NCBI GenBank assembly: GCA_964560495.1
Contig: CAZLMM010000008.1
Location: 65,205 to 129,204 of the forward strand
DNA from: UBA5069 sp964560495
GTDB lineage: Bacteria; Chloroflexota; Anaerolineae; Caldilineales; Caldilineaceae
Length of the DNA stretch: 64,000 nt
Direction: 5' to 3'
A model generated the notes under the pieces. That model made no database searches and was not told the DNA's origin. It saw only the letters and a list, made by a program, of their open reading frames with translations. Positions 44,255-54,121 of this stretch are shown here, piece after piece; position 1 is the stretch's first letter; the number at the start of each line of letters is the position of its first letter. Both the position numbers and the translations under genes were made by a program.

Positions 44255-47200
44255 ATGGTTTCCTTGCCAAATTTCACCTCTATGCGCCACCTGCGATCGA
44301 TTTTCCTGTGGCTGTTGATCATCCAACTCAGTATTTCTGATGCACCGATGGCGCTCGGTCAAGCGGCCGATGCAACACTGACGCCGCTTACACCAACGAT
44401 CAATGCCAGCGTCCTTGCCGATCCCACAAACACCGCGATGCCGCTACCTGCTTCGTCCATTGCGACGCCGAGCGTTGGCTCTCAAGACGCCCCGTCGAGC
44501 CTCACACCTTTGCTCCTCACGCCCAGCCCCACCCTAACCCTCGCAACATCGTTGGAGACCACGATCGGACCACTGGCTGATGATGCTTTGGACGCCATGG
44601 TGGAGGAGATTTTTGCGGGTATGTCGCTGTCAGATCGAGTGGGGCAGCTCTTTGTCATCACCTTTGACGGGGCGAATGTGGGCTTCGAAAGCCCCATGGC
44701 CGAGCTGATCCACGGCTATCGGGTCGGCGGCGTTGTTCTGAGACCACAGAACTACAACTTTTCCAACGAACCTGGGGCAGACACCCCGCGTCAGGCGGCT
44801 GTCTTGGCGAATCAGTTGCAAGGACTTGCCTACGGCGTGGTGCTGCCAACCGAGGATGCCTTGCAACCCGTGCCCAATCAGCCGTGGCCGCCCACCAATC
44901 TGGTTTCACTTGAAAACGAGACTGGCGTTGCGCCGCCCAACATCCCGCTCCTCATCGGCGTCGAGCAGCTTGGCGACAACCTACCTGCAACAGCTCTGCG
45001 ACGAGGATTCACGCCTCTGCCCAGCCAACTGGCCGTGGGCGCCACCTGGAGCACTGACCTCGCTCAACAAGTGGGCGGCATCGTCGGTCGCGAATTGAGC
45101 GCCGTCGGCGTCAATTTGCTTCTCGGTCCTGTGCTGGATGTAGTCGACCAACCGCGCAGCGACATCGTCGGCTCACTGGGTCTTTTCAGTTTTGGCGGCG
45201 ACCCCTTTTGGGTGAGCCAACTGGGGCGCGCCTACATTGCAGGCGTCCATCGCGGCGGCGACGGACAGGTGGCTACCATTGTGCGCCATTTCCCAGGTCA
45301 GGGCGACATTGACCGCCTGCCTGAAGAAGAAGTGGCGACGATTCCCAAGAGCCTGGATGAACTGACGCGCATCGCCTTGCCGCCCTTCCTGGCCGTGACG
45401 ACCCCTTTGACCAACACTGCCAATCTATCCATCACCGATGGGCTGATGTCCAGCAACATGCGTTTCGACGCCCTGCAGGGTGGAACAGGCCGCGCCGTTC
45501 CCTTCAGTCTGGATACAAGCCTGACCCAAGCTCTGAGCCAGTCTCCTCTGGCAGATTGGCGCGCTTCGGGCGGCGTCGTCATGAGCGGCCCTCTGGGTGC
45601 GCCGGCAATCCGCAAATACTATGACCCAACGCTGAGTGATTTTCCCGTGCGGTTGATTGCGCTGGACGCCTTTTTAGCCGGCAACGATCTCCTTTTTTTG
45701 GACCGGTTCAGTCTGGACGATGACTGGCGCAGCGAACTCGACAATATCCGCGCAGTCATTGCTTTTTTTCAAGAACGTTACCGCACCGAATCCGAATTTG
45801 CCGCGCAGGTGGATGCCGCTGTGCGACGAATCCTGAAACTCAAATTGCGTCTGTACAGCGCAGCCTCCCTTCCTGTGGTTGACCCCGGCGCCCCATCCAT
45901 TCCCCTCTCGCGTGTCTTGGTGCAGGAATCCGATCTGACCGACCTGACCGCTGGTCTGCCTGAAGCCGGTCAGAAAATGGCCGCTGCGGCGCGTGAGGCA
46001 TTGGTGCAACTGTCCCCAGATCCGGCGCTTCAAGCCAACCCGCCCGCGCCCCGTGGAGGGGAGCAGATCCTCATCATCACTGACAGCCGCTTGCAGCACG
46101 AATGCGAAAGCTGCATTGCCGAGGCAGCCATCGATCCCGATGCAATCGAACGCGCCATTTTGGCGCTGTATGGACCCGAGGGAACCGGCCAGATCCTGCC
46201 GGAGCAACTCACCAGCATCACCTTTGCCGATCTGATGCAAGTCTTGGTGGATGAGCCGCAGGTTTCGCCGGCAGTGACGCCTGTCGTCGCAGAGTTTCCC
46301 GCGCCCACCACTGCCCCGGAAAGCCCAGAAGAAGTTGTAATCGAGCCTGACGCCGACAGCGTTGATAAGAATGCACGTATCGAAACGGCGATTGCCCAGG
46401 CCAACTGGCTGATCTTTGCCATGCTGGATGTGACGCCCTTGCGCCCGAACAGCGAGGCGTTGCGCATCTTTCTCAATCAGCGCAGCGAGCAATTGGCTGG
46501 CAAGCAGGTAGTCGTCTTTGCTCTAAACGCCCCCTACTTTCTTGACACAACGGAGATCAGCAAGTTAGCCCTCTATCTGGGGGCCAGCAGTAAGACTGAG
46601 CCATTCCTGGAAAACGCTGTGCGAGGGCTTTTCCGCACCCTCACCCCAACTGGGGCGCCCTCTGTCAGCGTACCAGGCACGCGTTTCAAATCCCTTGAAG
46701 AACGACTGTTGCCCAATCCGGCGCAGGTGATTCCCCTGCGCTTACTCAACGGCGACGCAACCTTCATTGCCAATGATCAAGAGATGAGCGAGCGCTCTAC
46801 CCCGCCGGTCGTCTCTGCCGGCCAGTCGATCCGCATCGACGCCGGGCCGATCATGGACGCCAACGGCCATTTCGCACCGGATGGCGTGGTCGTCAACTTC
46901 GACTTGCAGTTCGAGGGGGCGGATCTCGCCCTGGCGGTTCCTCCGGCCCTCACACAGGGCGGCGCAGCCAGCCGGGACGTGCGTTTGGAACGCGGGGGCG
47001 TCTTGCGAGTCAGCGCCCGCGCAGGCGAAGCCACCAGCGGCGAACCGCTCATGCTCACCGTCATCGAACCGCAGCCCACAGCGACCCCACTGGTCGAACC
47101 GACTCCCACGCCAGAACCGCCGCCTGTCGATGTTGCGACAACAACCATCACCTCTACAACAGCAACGGTCAATCCACCTGATCAGTCAAGCGATGTGGAT

Positions 47201-47503
47201 TGGATCGCCCAACGCGTCAACATTGTCACGCTCCTGCTGTCGCTTTTCGCCATGGGCATTATTCTGAGCCTTGCCCTGCTCACTCAGGGGCGCAATCTAC
47301 CGCGGCGACGGCTTTTCACTGGTATGTTGTGGGCGATTGTCTTTGGGCTGATGGGCTATCTGCTCTACGGCCTGGGGTGGCTGCCTGGCGGCGATGAGAT
47401 CGCCGCGCTGCTCAACGTCTTTGGCGCGCCCGTGGTGGTCATCTGCGCCATGAGCGCGCCTCTGGCCTGGACATGGCTGCGCTCGCTGGGGCGGATGCGG
47501 TGA
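44255..47503 (+). CDS. Degenerate GH3-like membrane protein
   Basis: A 1082-residue protein with an N-terminal signal peptide, a Thr/Pro-rich region (35-100), a glycoside-hydrolase-3-type TIM barrel (about 105-535), a long extracellular region including Pro/Thr spacers, and three C-terminal transmembrane helices (about 990-1075). Two catalytic features are abnormal. The NagZ-type KHFPGHGD..DSH block reads RHFPGQGDIDRLPEEE (from His345), and the nucleophile segment, normally SD or DDL, reads VVMSGPLG (from Met443), without the Asp. It may be a non-catalytic binding or sensor derivative. ATG 44255 is used; 44282 is the alternative. Confidence 0.8.
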   Translation: MVSLPNFTSMRHLRSIFLWLLIIQLSISDAPMALGQAADATLTPLTPTINASVLADPTNTAMPLPASSIATPSVGSQDAPSSLTPLLLTPSPTLTLATSLETTIGPLADDALDAMVEEIFAGMSLSDRVGQLFVITFDGANVGFESPMAELIHGYRVGGVVLRPQNYNFSNEPGADTPRQAAVLANQLQGLAYGVVLPTEDALQPVPNQPWPPTNLVSLENETGVAPPNIPLLIGVEQLGDNLPATALRRGFTPLPSQLAVGATWSTDLAQQVGGIVGRELSAVGVNLLLGPVLDVVDQPRSDIVGSLGLFSFGGDPFWVSQLGRAYIAGVHRGGDGQVATIVRHFPGQGDIDRLPEEEVATIPKSLDELTRIALPPFLAVTTPLTNTANLSITDGLMSSNMRFDALQGGTGRAVPFSLDTSLTQALSQSPLADWRASGGVVMSGPLGAPAIRKYYDPTLSDFPVRLIALDAFLAGNDLLFLDRFSLDDDWRSELDNIRAVIAFFQERYRTESEFAAQVDAAVRRILKLKLRLYSAASLPVVDPGAPSIPLSRVLVQESDLTDLTAGLPEAGQKMAAAAREALVQLSPDPALQANPPAPRGGEQILIITDSRLQHECESCIAEAAIDPDAIERAILALYGPEGTGQILPEQLTSITFADLMQVLVDEPQVSPAVTPVVAEFPAPTTAPESPEEVVIEPDADSVDKNARIETAIAQANWLIFAMLDVTPLRPNSEALRIFLNQRSEQLAGKQVVVFALNAPYFLDTTEISKLALYLGASSKTEPFLENAVRGLFRTLTPTGAPSVSVPGTRFKSLEERLLPNPAQVIPLRLLNGDATFIANDQEMSERSTPPVVSAGQSIRIDAGPIMDANGHFAPDGVVVNFDLQFEGADLALAVPPALTQGGAASRDVRLERGGVLRVSARAGEATSGEPLMLTVIEPQPTATPLVEPTPTPEPPPVDVATTTITSTTATVNPPDQSSDVDWIAQRVNIVTLLLSLFAMGIILSLALLTQGRNLPRRRLFTGMLWAIVFGLMGYLLYGLGWLPGGDEIAALLNVFGAPVVVICAMSAPLAWTWLRSLGRMR

Positions 47504-47538
47504 ACTGGGGCATTCAATGAAGAAAATTGAGGCTCAAA

Positions 47539-47760
47539 TCAGTCAAGGGCGAGCGTCGCCTTGACCTCCGCCAGCTTCAGCCGCGCCGGCTGCTGTTTCT
47601 TGACCTTCTGTATGTGCAGATAGTCGAGAGAATCGGCCAGCTTTCCCCATCCGTCAGCAGCGCACGCAGTTCTTCGCAGGCGGCGAACGGGATGACGGCG
47701 AATATGGCCTGCCCGTTTTCTGTGAGCGCTTGCCCATCCCACCGCCAGTTGACGCGTCAG
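47539..47760 (-). pseudogene. Antitoxin-like gene remnant, left of TA module
   Basis: Read on the minus strand, one frame gives GQAIFAVIPFAACEELRALL, which resembles Phd/YefM-type antitoxins, and after a frame change LADSLDYLHIQKVKKQQPARL and LAEVKATLALD to a stop. The second part is repeated at 48582-48690. Family assignment is tentative; the loss of frame is clear. Confidence 0.5.
47543..47640. repeat. Direct repeat L flanking the toxin-antitoxin module
   Basis: About 95 bases that match 48583-48680 at roughly nine of ten positions in the same orientation (shared core CCGCCAGCTTCAGCCGCGCC). Confidence 0.75.
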
Positions 47761-47769
47761 TGCAATCTT

Positions 47770-48141
47770 TCATTTGTTGCTTGGATATAGATACGTTTCG
47801 ATCTCACGTAACACAGCCAGCAACTCAGGCGCCTGTGCCGCTTCTACTCGTTCTGCAAACGAAACGCTGCCAATGTGTTTGTGATGCGGATATGTTGCCA
47901 CCTGAGGATGATGTGGCACATTATCATAGCGGAAGACCAAGTGTTCACCAGCGTCCTGATAGTGATAGGAATAGCGAGTTTTTGCCAGCGCCAATCCCCG
48001 CATTGCCAGTGACTCTGCAAATTGCAGTATTGAGCCATCCCAAAACTGCACACGCCCACGCAAGCGAGCGGTTCGGTCTGGTTCGATTTCTCGAATCTCA
48101 AGCTCCTCCACAGTCAGATCGCGACGTGAGGAGAGTAGCAC
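47770..48141 (-). CDS. TumE-like (DUF6516) toxin
   Basis: A 123-residue DUF6516-type protein with the family's hallmark YSYHYQDAGEHLVFRYDN followed by PHHP, then PHHKH. This family is annotated as the TumE-like toxin of type II toxin-antitoxin systems. The start is uncertain: a GTG at 48141 is used, and the frame stays open upstream to the stop of the neighbouring gene. It follows the predicted antitoxin gene by 39 bases. The pair lies between two copies of a 95-base direct repeat. Confidence 0.7.
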   Translation of the reverse strand: MLLSSRRDLTVEELEIREIEPDRTARLRGRVQFWDGSILQFAESLAMRGLALAKTRYSYHYQDAGEHLVFRYDNVPHHPQVATYPHHKHIGSVSFAERVEAAQAPELLAVLREIETYLYPSNK

Positions 48142-48180
48142 TTCTACAAAGACCAGTATTGTTTGAGACGCATTGCAGCG

Positions 48181-48486
48181 TTATCGAGTCACCGGCTCAG
48201 CAACGACGATCTTCAGACTCTCCGAGATGGTCGTTTTCAGCGACAGAAAGCCTTCATAGAGTCCGACCCATGCCACATCGTCGGGTAGATCGCCGCTCTC
48301 GCCTGCAAGAAATCGGGTATAGAATTCAGCAGACAGCACACCATGTCGCTGCTCAAGATCAATCAACTCCCGTTCAATCGCGAGCAGTTCGTCAACCGGA
48401 TCGTACTGCTCGCTGGCCTCGCGCAGTTGACGGCGCAGCGTCTCCGGGTCGGGCAGGTTGCCGTCAATGTAAGTGAATTTGGGCAT
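48181..48486 (-). CDS. Putative TumA-like antitoxin
   Basis: A 101-residue, mostly helical and acidic protein (ELLAIERELIDLEQRHGVLS, YEGFLSLKTTISESL). It lacks a recognisable DNA-binding motif. Its position directly upstream of a TumE-like toxin gene, with similar size, suggests the cognate antitoxin, as first gene of the operon. The ATG at 48486 has AGGT-type purines upstream. Identification rests mainly on context. Confidence 0.55.
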   Translation of the reverse strand: MPKFTYIDGNLPDPETLRRQLREASEQYDPVDELLAIERELIDLEQRHGVLSAEFYTRFLAGESGDLPDDVAWVGLYEGFLSLKTTISESLKIVVAEPVTR

Positions 48487-48581
48487 TGTGCTTACCTCCG
48501 CGTCGAATTATACAACATATTTGAGGTTCGATGCGGAGGCAATCCAACGTTGAATGGCTTAGATTAGCGGTGTGGCTTTTA

Positions 48582-48690
48582 ATCGAGGGCGAGCGCAGCC
48601 TTGACATCCGCCAGCTTCAGCCGCGCCGGCTGCTGTTCCTTGACCTTCTGTACATGCAGATAGTCAAGGTAGCCGGCCAACCTTTTTTCA
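48582..48690 (-). pseudogene. Antitoxin-like remnant, right of TA module (direct repeat R)
   Basis: On the minus strand a 39-codon frame LADEKRLAGYLDYLHVQKVK and EQQPARLKLADVKAALALD, opened by TTG right after a stop. It is the second copy of the sequence at 47543-47640. The end resembles the C-terminal tail of small antitoxins (low confidence). Confidence 0.5.
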
Positions 48691-48755
48691 TCCGCCAACT
48701 ATAGTTGCCCCATCCCTTCACACCAGTCAATCCACCTCACCCAACCTCCAGCATT

Positions 48756-51559
48756 TCACGAAGAACCCTCCCCCACCACCTCCCCCTCAAACTCATCGCA
48801 CAACTTCTCCACCAACTCCTCCGTCACCGTGAAGAAATAATCCCCCACCTTCTTGCGGTAGAACGCCTTGTACTTGCGGTAGATTTTGGCGAAGTCGGCG
48901 TAGATCTCCTCTTCAGGCAGGCGCGACTGCATCTTGACCATCAGCCGCTGACCTTCGGGCGAGCTGCGCACGTAGGCAAAGAACTCGTCCATCTTGGCCT
49001 TGAATTCGGCGATGAGCGCGCCGACCTGTTCCTCGTGTTGGTTGCGCGCTTCGATGATCTCCAGGATCGACAACTGGCGCCCGCCCGCAAACGGCTCGCG
49101 ACCTTCGGCCAGCTTCGTCTCTTTGGCTTTGCGCTCTTTCGTCTCGCCCGCCTCCACCTCGACGATGCCGATGCGGTTGTCGTAGTAGACCTCGATGGGG
49201 TCACGCGCCGTGTCGACGCGATGCAGCGTGTTGTAGATCGTGTTGAACTTGCGGTAGAAGGCCAGCAAAGCCGGCTCGCTGTACTTCTTGTCCAGCGCAA
49301 TCACATACTCGATGCGGTTCAGAATCGTGAAGTACTGCGCGGCTTTGGCGTTGGCGTCGGCGGTGCGCCTGGGATGCGCCTCGATGAAACGCTCGATGCG
49401 GTCTTCCAACTCCAGGTAGGCGGTTGGGTTGTCCCGCGTGGCCGGATCGTTGTATACGGCGGCGAAGCGGGGAAAGAACTCCAGGTAGACATCGGCTTTC
49501 TTCAACTCCACATAGAGGAGGTCGAGCACGCGGGCGTCGCCGAAGGGGTCGAAGTCGGAGACCACCACGTTGGCGAAGTGCTCGAAGGCGTCCTTGATGT
49601 TCTGCACGTTGACGTTGTCGTAGGAGAAGTCCACGATCTTGCAGTCGGTCTTGTACTTCATCGTGCGGTTGACGCGTGAGATCGTCTGGATGGCGCTGAT
49701 GCCCGTCACCTCTTTGTCGAGAAAGAGTGTGTGCAGCCGCTTTTCGTCGAAGCCGGTCTGCAGCTTGGCGACGACGATGATCAGCCCGTTCTTGCGCAGG
49801 GCGAAGTTCTCCAGCACCTTCTGCTCGCTCAGCCCGTCGTTGAGCCGGCTGGCTTTCTGCTTCTCCTGGCTCTCCGAGTAAACGATGTAGATCGGCGCGT
49901 CAGCGTAGCGGGCGTAGCGCTTCTCCTGCACCAACGCCTGAAAGTGGCGGGTGACGGCGTCCTTATAGGCGATGGCGGCGTCGATGGAATAGACCGCCAG
50001 CATGGCCTTGCCAGCGCCGCGAATCTGTCGGTAGACATCCTTGACCAGCAGGTCAGCCACGTAGGCGGCGATGGCGTCGATACGTTCGCGGTTCTCGTAG
50101 ATTTGCTGCTTGTCGATGTCCTTGAAGTCGCGCTCGGTGAAGCCCTGAGCTTGTTCGCCGGCAGGTCGAAGATCAGCTTGGCCGCCACGGGCACGATGTT
50201 GGCCAGCGGGTTGAGGATGTAGCCATCCTCGATGGCTTCCTGCATGGTGTAGGCGTCGAAAGGAACCCAGAGCTTTTCGCCCTCAGCATAGCCGCTGAAC
50301 TCGCCAAAGCGCGCCAGCGTGTGGTCGTCGGGCGTGGCGGTGAAGCCGATGATCACGTTTTTCTTGCGCCGCTTGCGGTTGTAACCGGCGTCGGCGTCGA
50401 AGGGTGTTTGCAGCTCGTCGAAGATGGTCACCATCTCCTCATGCTGGTCGCCGCTGTGCGAACGGTGGATTTCGTCGATCAGAAAGGCGATGCGCAAGTT
50501 CGCCAGCCTGGCCAGCACGTCGGGCGTCAGCATCTGGCGCACGCTGCCAAACTTCTGCAGGTTGACGATGACGATGCGCGTGTCGGACTTGAGCGCCTCC
50601 AGAAAGGTCGTCTTGTTGTGCGCTTCCACGAACATCTTCTTGTCGATGTTCATGTTGAGCATCTTGCTGTCGATCTGTGAACGCAGTTGCAGACGGTCGA
50701 CGACGATCATGATCTTGTCGTAGACATATTCGCCGCCGCGCCGCAGGTCTTTGAGCTGCAATGCTGCCCAGCCGATGATGTTGGACTTGCCAAAGCCGGC
50801 CGCGTACTGGAGCAGCAACGAGTAGACGTGCTTGTTGTTGCTGTACCTGCGGCGCTTCTCGATCAGTTCCTCTCGCTTGGCCGGTGCAACGCCGGCAAGC
50901 TGTTTTTCCAGCCGCTTGAGGAAGTAATCGTCTTCGCCCTCATGCGCCAGAAACTCGTCGATCTTGTCCAGAATCTTGTCGGCGCCGAACTTCTGCTTGG
51001 GCCGCGGCGCAAGCAGCACGCCGCGCTCGTCCTTCAACTCCTTGACGCCGTCGACCTTGTAGACCCCACGTTCGATGAAGTTGTAGTAGAGAATCTCCTT
51101 CTCGATGGCGGGCCTGGCGTAGTGCGCCGTGAAGATTTCCTTGACCTTGTCGGCTTTCTCGGCGTTGGGGTTGCGCAGCGGGTAGGGCTTGAACTCTTTG
51201 AGCACCTTCTGCTCGATCAACTGGCGGTCGAAGCGCCCTTCGCGGCAGAGGCTCAGCATCTCGTCGAAGTAGTCGGGCAGGTTGCGGATGACGTAGGTCT
51301 CGCCCACGTCGGTGGCGGTGATGTGGATGGCGCGCTCGAAGACTTTGAGCAAGTCCCGCCGCCGCGCCGTGCGTTCGGCGTCGTTGAGCAGGGCGTTGCG
51401 CTCGAAGGTCTCGTAGTAGGCGCGCACCGCCTCGAAGTAATCCTTGACCACCTTGCTGCGTCCGTTGCGCCCGGCGTTCTGCCCCATGAAGTTGGACTTG
51501 AGTTCGCTGTAGCCCAGGTAGACGCCGTTCATGATGATTGTGAATTCGCAATTGGACAC
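48756..51559 (-). pseudogene. hsdR: Type I restriction subunit hsdR, 5'-truncated and frameshifted
   Basis: Two overlapping frames (51559-50160 and 50150-48756 on the minus strand) together read as a type I restriction motor subunit. They show the ELK part of the nuclease motif at the very start, helicase motif I QYAAGFGKS, a FLIDEIHRSHSG box II, FTATP, and beyond the frameshift TGFDEKRLHTLFLDK and RVNRTMKYKTD. The frameshift lies near 50150-50165 (one base). Upstream of 51559 the first 80-100 residues, including the nuclease Asp, are missing. It is thus inactive unless the frameshift is a sequencing error; the 5' loss would remain. Confidence 0.88.
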
Positions 51560-51618
51560 GAGAGATGATTATGAATAGAATGCTAGTTCTACTGTTACTT
51601 GGTTGCAAAGGCACTCAC

Positions 51619-52566
51619 ATGGTAACACCAAAAGATAAGATCATCGCATTCGGATGGTATGGCGGAAAATACAGCCATCTTAACTGGCTGTTGCCCCTTC
51701 TGCCCCAGACGACTCATTATTGCGAGCCGTTTGGCGGGTCAGCAGCAGTACTTGTGAATCGGGAACCGTCGTTGGTAGAGACATATAACGACATTGACGG
51801 AGAGGTTGCCAACTTTTTTCGCGTGTTACGCGATCAAAAAGACGCCTTGATCGAGGCAATTGGGTTGACGCCGTTCTCCAGAGAGGAATTCAGACTTGCC
51901 GTCGCAACCCAGGATGGTACGCTTTCAGATCTAGAGCGTGCGAGACGTTTCTTTGTACGCGCCCGACAGGTGCGTACAGGCCTGGCGCAAACCGCTAGTG
52001 AAGGCAGGTGGGCCAATTGCGTGCTTACGAGTCGCGCGGGCATGGCCGGCGCCGTCTCACGCTGGTTGGGCAGCGTCGAAGGACTTTCCGAGATTGCCCA
52101 AAGGCTGCTACGCGTACAAATCGAGAGTGATGCGGCAATCAACGTCATCCAACGCTACGATTCGCCGGACACGCTCTTCTATTGTGACCCGCCTTATGTG
52201 CATGAGTCGCGCTCTGACACCAAAGCCTATGCCTATGAGATGACAGATGATGAGCACCGGGAATTGGCGGCAGTTCTACATAAGGTGCAGGGTATGGTTG
52301 CGTTGTCTGGCTATCACTGCGAACTCATGGATGAGTTATATGGTGATTGGAAATGGGTGGCGGCTCCGACCAGAAAGGCCCACTCTACCAATACTGGCGC
52401 TGACAACAACAAACAAGATCGTACTGAAATTATCTGGGTCAATTACGAACCGCCGACCACACAAGTACAAACAATCCTCACTCCTAACAGAGAGGCGCCT
52501 ACCAATACATGGATCGGGCAGAAGCAGTACTCACCGACGCTCTTCGACGCGCTGAACGATCTCTGA
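51619..52566 (+). CDS. D12-class (Dam-like) adenine methyltransferase
   Basis: A 315-residue N6-adenine DNA methyltransferase of the D12/alpha class. The AdoMet motif is FGWYGGKYSHLNWLLPLLP, followed by EPFGGSAAV and the catalytic motif CDPPYVHESR. The ATG at 51619 gives the expected family start; the one at 51565 adds 18 unrelated residues. Its 3' end overlaps the next gene by 58 bases, a sign of a dedicated methylase-nuclease pair. The cassette is of lower GC than the flanking hsd fragments and inverted relative to them. The recognition sequence cannot be read. Confidence 0.85.
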   Translation: MVTPKDKIIAFGWYGGKYSHLNWLLPLLPQTTHYCEPFGGSAAVLVNREPSLVETYNDIDGEVANFFRVLRDQKDALIEAIGLTPFSREEFRLAVATQDGTLSDLERARRFFVRARQVRTGLAQTASEGRWANCVLTSRAGMAGAVSRWLGSVEGLSEIAQRLLRVQIESDAAINVIQRYDSPDTLFYCDPPYVHESRSDTKAYAYEMTDDEHRELAAVLHKVQGMVALSGYHCELMDELYGDWKWVAAPTRKAHSTNTGADNNKQDRTEIIWVNYEPPTTQVQTILTPNREAPTNTWIGQKQYSPTLFDALNDL

Positions 52567-53639
52567 GCGCGCCTGTTGTTGCTAATCCAACCGTGCAGGC
52601 GCGTATTGAGTACATTGCGCGTTTGAACAGTAATCGCGCTGGCATACGTGTCGTCATGGCGTGTTCGCTGGCAAAGATCGTCCATCCAGAAGTTGACATC
52701 CGTAAACCATACACGGAGATCGGAACGCCTGATGCGTATTCCGGTCGAACCTATGACCAGAACTACATTGGGCAGTTTGCACGCACTCATCGCCTTCCGG
52801 TCAACCCGACCACAGCTTGGCTCACGCCAGCGCTCAGGAATATCAGCGCTCCTCTCGCTGCGCCAATGGTCATTGCCGGCACACCACGGAAGATGTATGA
52901 AGAATTGATTCTGCTGTTGGACGAGGCCTATACCGGCAAAGTTACCTCCGAGGACATGCTGGCTGAATGCATCCGGCTTCTACTCTTGCTGCGTAACGAA
53001 CGCGACGCGCGCATCAAGCAATTACTTGGTGAGCTAGCGACTTCTAACGCCGAGATGCCCCTTTCTTCCGAGGAGATCGTTGATTTGGTGCGCCGGCACA
53101 TGGAAAGCCCGAATGCCAGCAGATTGCCGGTGTTAGTGGTGGCTGCCGCCTACATGGCCGCAGCAGGTCGCCTCGGTGAAGCGGTAAAGCCACTGCTGTT
53201 CCACAACGCCGCAGACTCGCAGACTGGGGCAATCGGCGATGTTGAAATCACACTGATTGACGACCACGAAACTGTGACCACCTATGAAATGAAAGACAAA
53301 GCGGTCACAGTTGAGGATATTGACATTGCAGTTGAGAAGTTAGCACTCTCCAACAAGCGCCCCGACAATTATCTCTTTGTGACGACCGCACTCATCGACG
53401 TCAAGGTACTGCAATATGCCAAGTTGCAGTACAAAACCACGGGTGGAATCGAGTTTGCGATACTGGATTGCCTGCAGTTTTTACGCCATTTTCTTCATCT
53501 GTTTCATAGGTTGCGTGTTGACTTCCTGGCAATCTATCAAGAATTGGTGTTGAATGAGCCAGAAAGCGCAGTCAATCAGCCTTTGAAGGAAGCCTTTCTG
53601 ACTCTGCGCCGGCAGTCAGAGTATGACGCCAATCGCTAG
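52509..53639 (+). CDS. Type II restriction endonuclease, perhaps SacI-like
   Basis: A 376-residue protein partly overlapping the methylase gene. A PD-(D/E)XK-like core is visible: Asp in IGDVEI and Glu-x-Lys in TTYEMKDK, about 16 residues on. The segment AYSGRTYDQNYIGQFA with LPVNPTTAWLTPALR resembles what I recall of SacI-family enzymes, but this is memory and not a search. Its pairing with the methylase strongly suggests a type II restriction-modification unit. The stop overlaps the end of the truncated hsdM. Confidence 0.7.
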   Translation: MDRAEAVLTDALRRAERSLSAPVVANPTVQARIEYIARLNSNRAGIRVVMACSLAKIVHPEVDIRKPYTEIGTPDAYSGRTYDQNYIGQFARTHRLPVNPTTAWLTPALRNISAPLAAPMVIAGTPRKMYEELILLLDEAYTGKVTSEDMLAECIRLLLLLRNERDARIKQLLGELATSNAEMPLSSEEIVDLVRRHMESPNASRLPVLVVAAAYMAAAGRLGEAVKPLLFHNAADSQTGAIGDVEITLIDDHETVTTYEMKDKAVTVEDIDIAVEKLALSNKRPDNYLFVTTALIDVKVLQYAKLQYKTTGGIEFAILDCLQFLRHFLHLFHRLRVDFLAIYQELVLNEPESAVNQPLKEAFLTLRRQSEYDANR

Positions 53640-54121
53640 GACGTGGACGACGCTCCGCAACACGCTTTGGCGTAGCTGATGATCACCTTCTTGGCCTTGA
53701 GCCGGTCGATCACCCCGCCGATGTCGAGAAACTTCTCGCCGCCAACCGCCTCGACGCCGAGCAGCCAGCGTGTGTTCGGGTCGAACGCCGCCAGGTAGGC
53801 GTGGAAGTCGGTCTCGAAGGTCTTGTCGTTCTGGGCGATGCTACGCAGCGTCTTGCCTTGCTCGACGAGATAGGCGTTGTAGCCTTTGCCGCGGTCGCGA
53901 ATCACCTCGACCAGTTCCTGCGGGTCGACGTCGGCAAAGTCGGTGATGCCTTCCTCCGCCATCAGTTCGTCCAACGAGCGCAGCAGCCGGCTTTCCAGCA
54001 GCGACAGCGCAAAGAAGGGCATCATGTAAGAAGGCCACTCGGACTCCTTGATGCCGCATCCGCGCAGCAGGTCAGCCGTGGCCCAGATCGTGGATTCGTA
54101 TTGAAGAATGTTGTCAGGCAT
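53636..54121 (-). pseudogene. hsdM: Type I methyltransferase hsdM, only N-terminal part
   Basis: 161 codons corresponding to the N-terminal helical domain of HsdM (opening IWATADLLRGCGIKESEW, then PFFALSLLESRLL). After KAKKVIISYAKA the sequence becomes unrelated and stops. The catalytic AdoMet and NPPF domain is absent, as is any hsdS. The loss boundary coincides with the end of the type II cassette. Confidence 0.8.

Noticed and set aside
48705..49679. A 324-codon plus-strand frame opposite hsdR
   Set aside because: Val/Leu/Asp-rich antisense of the hsdR fragment; no ribosome binding site.
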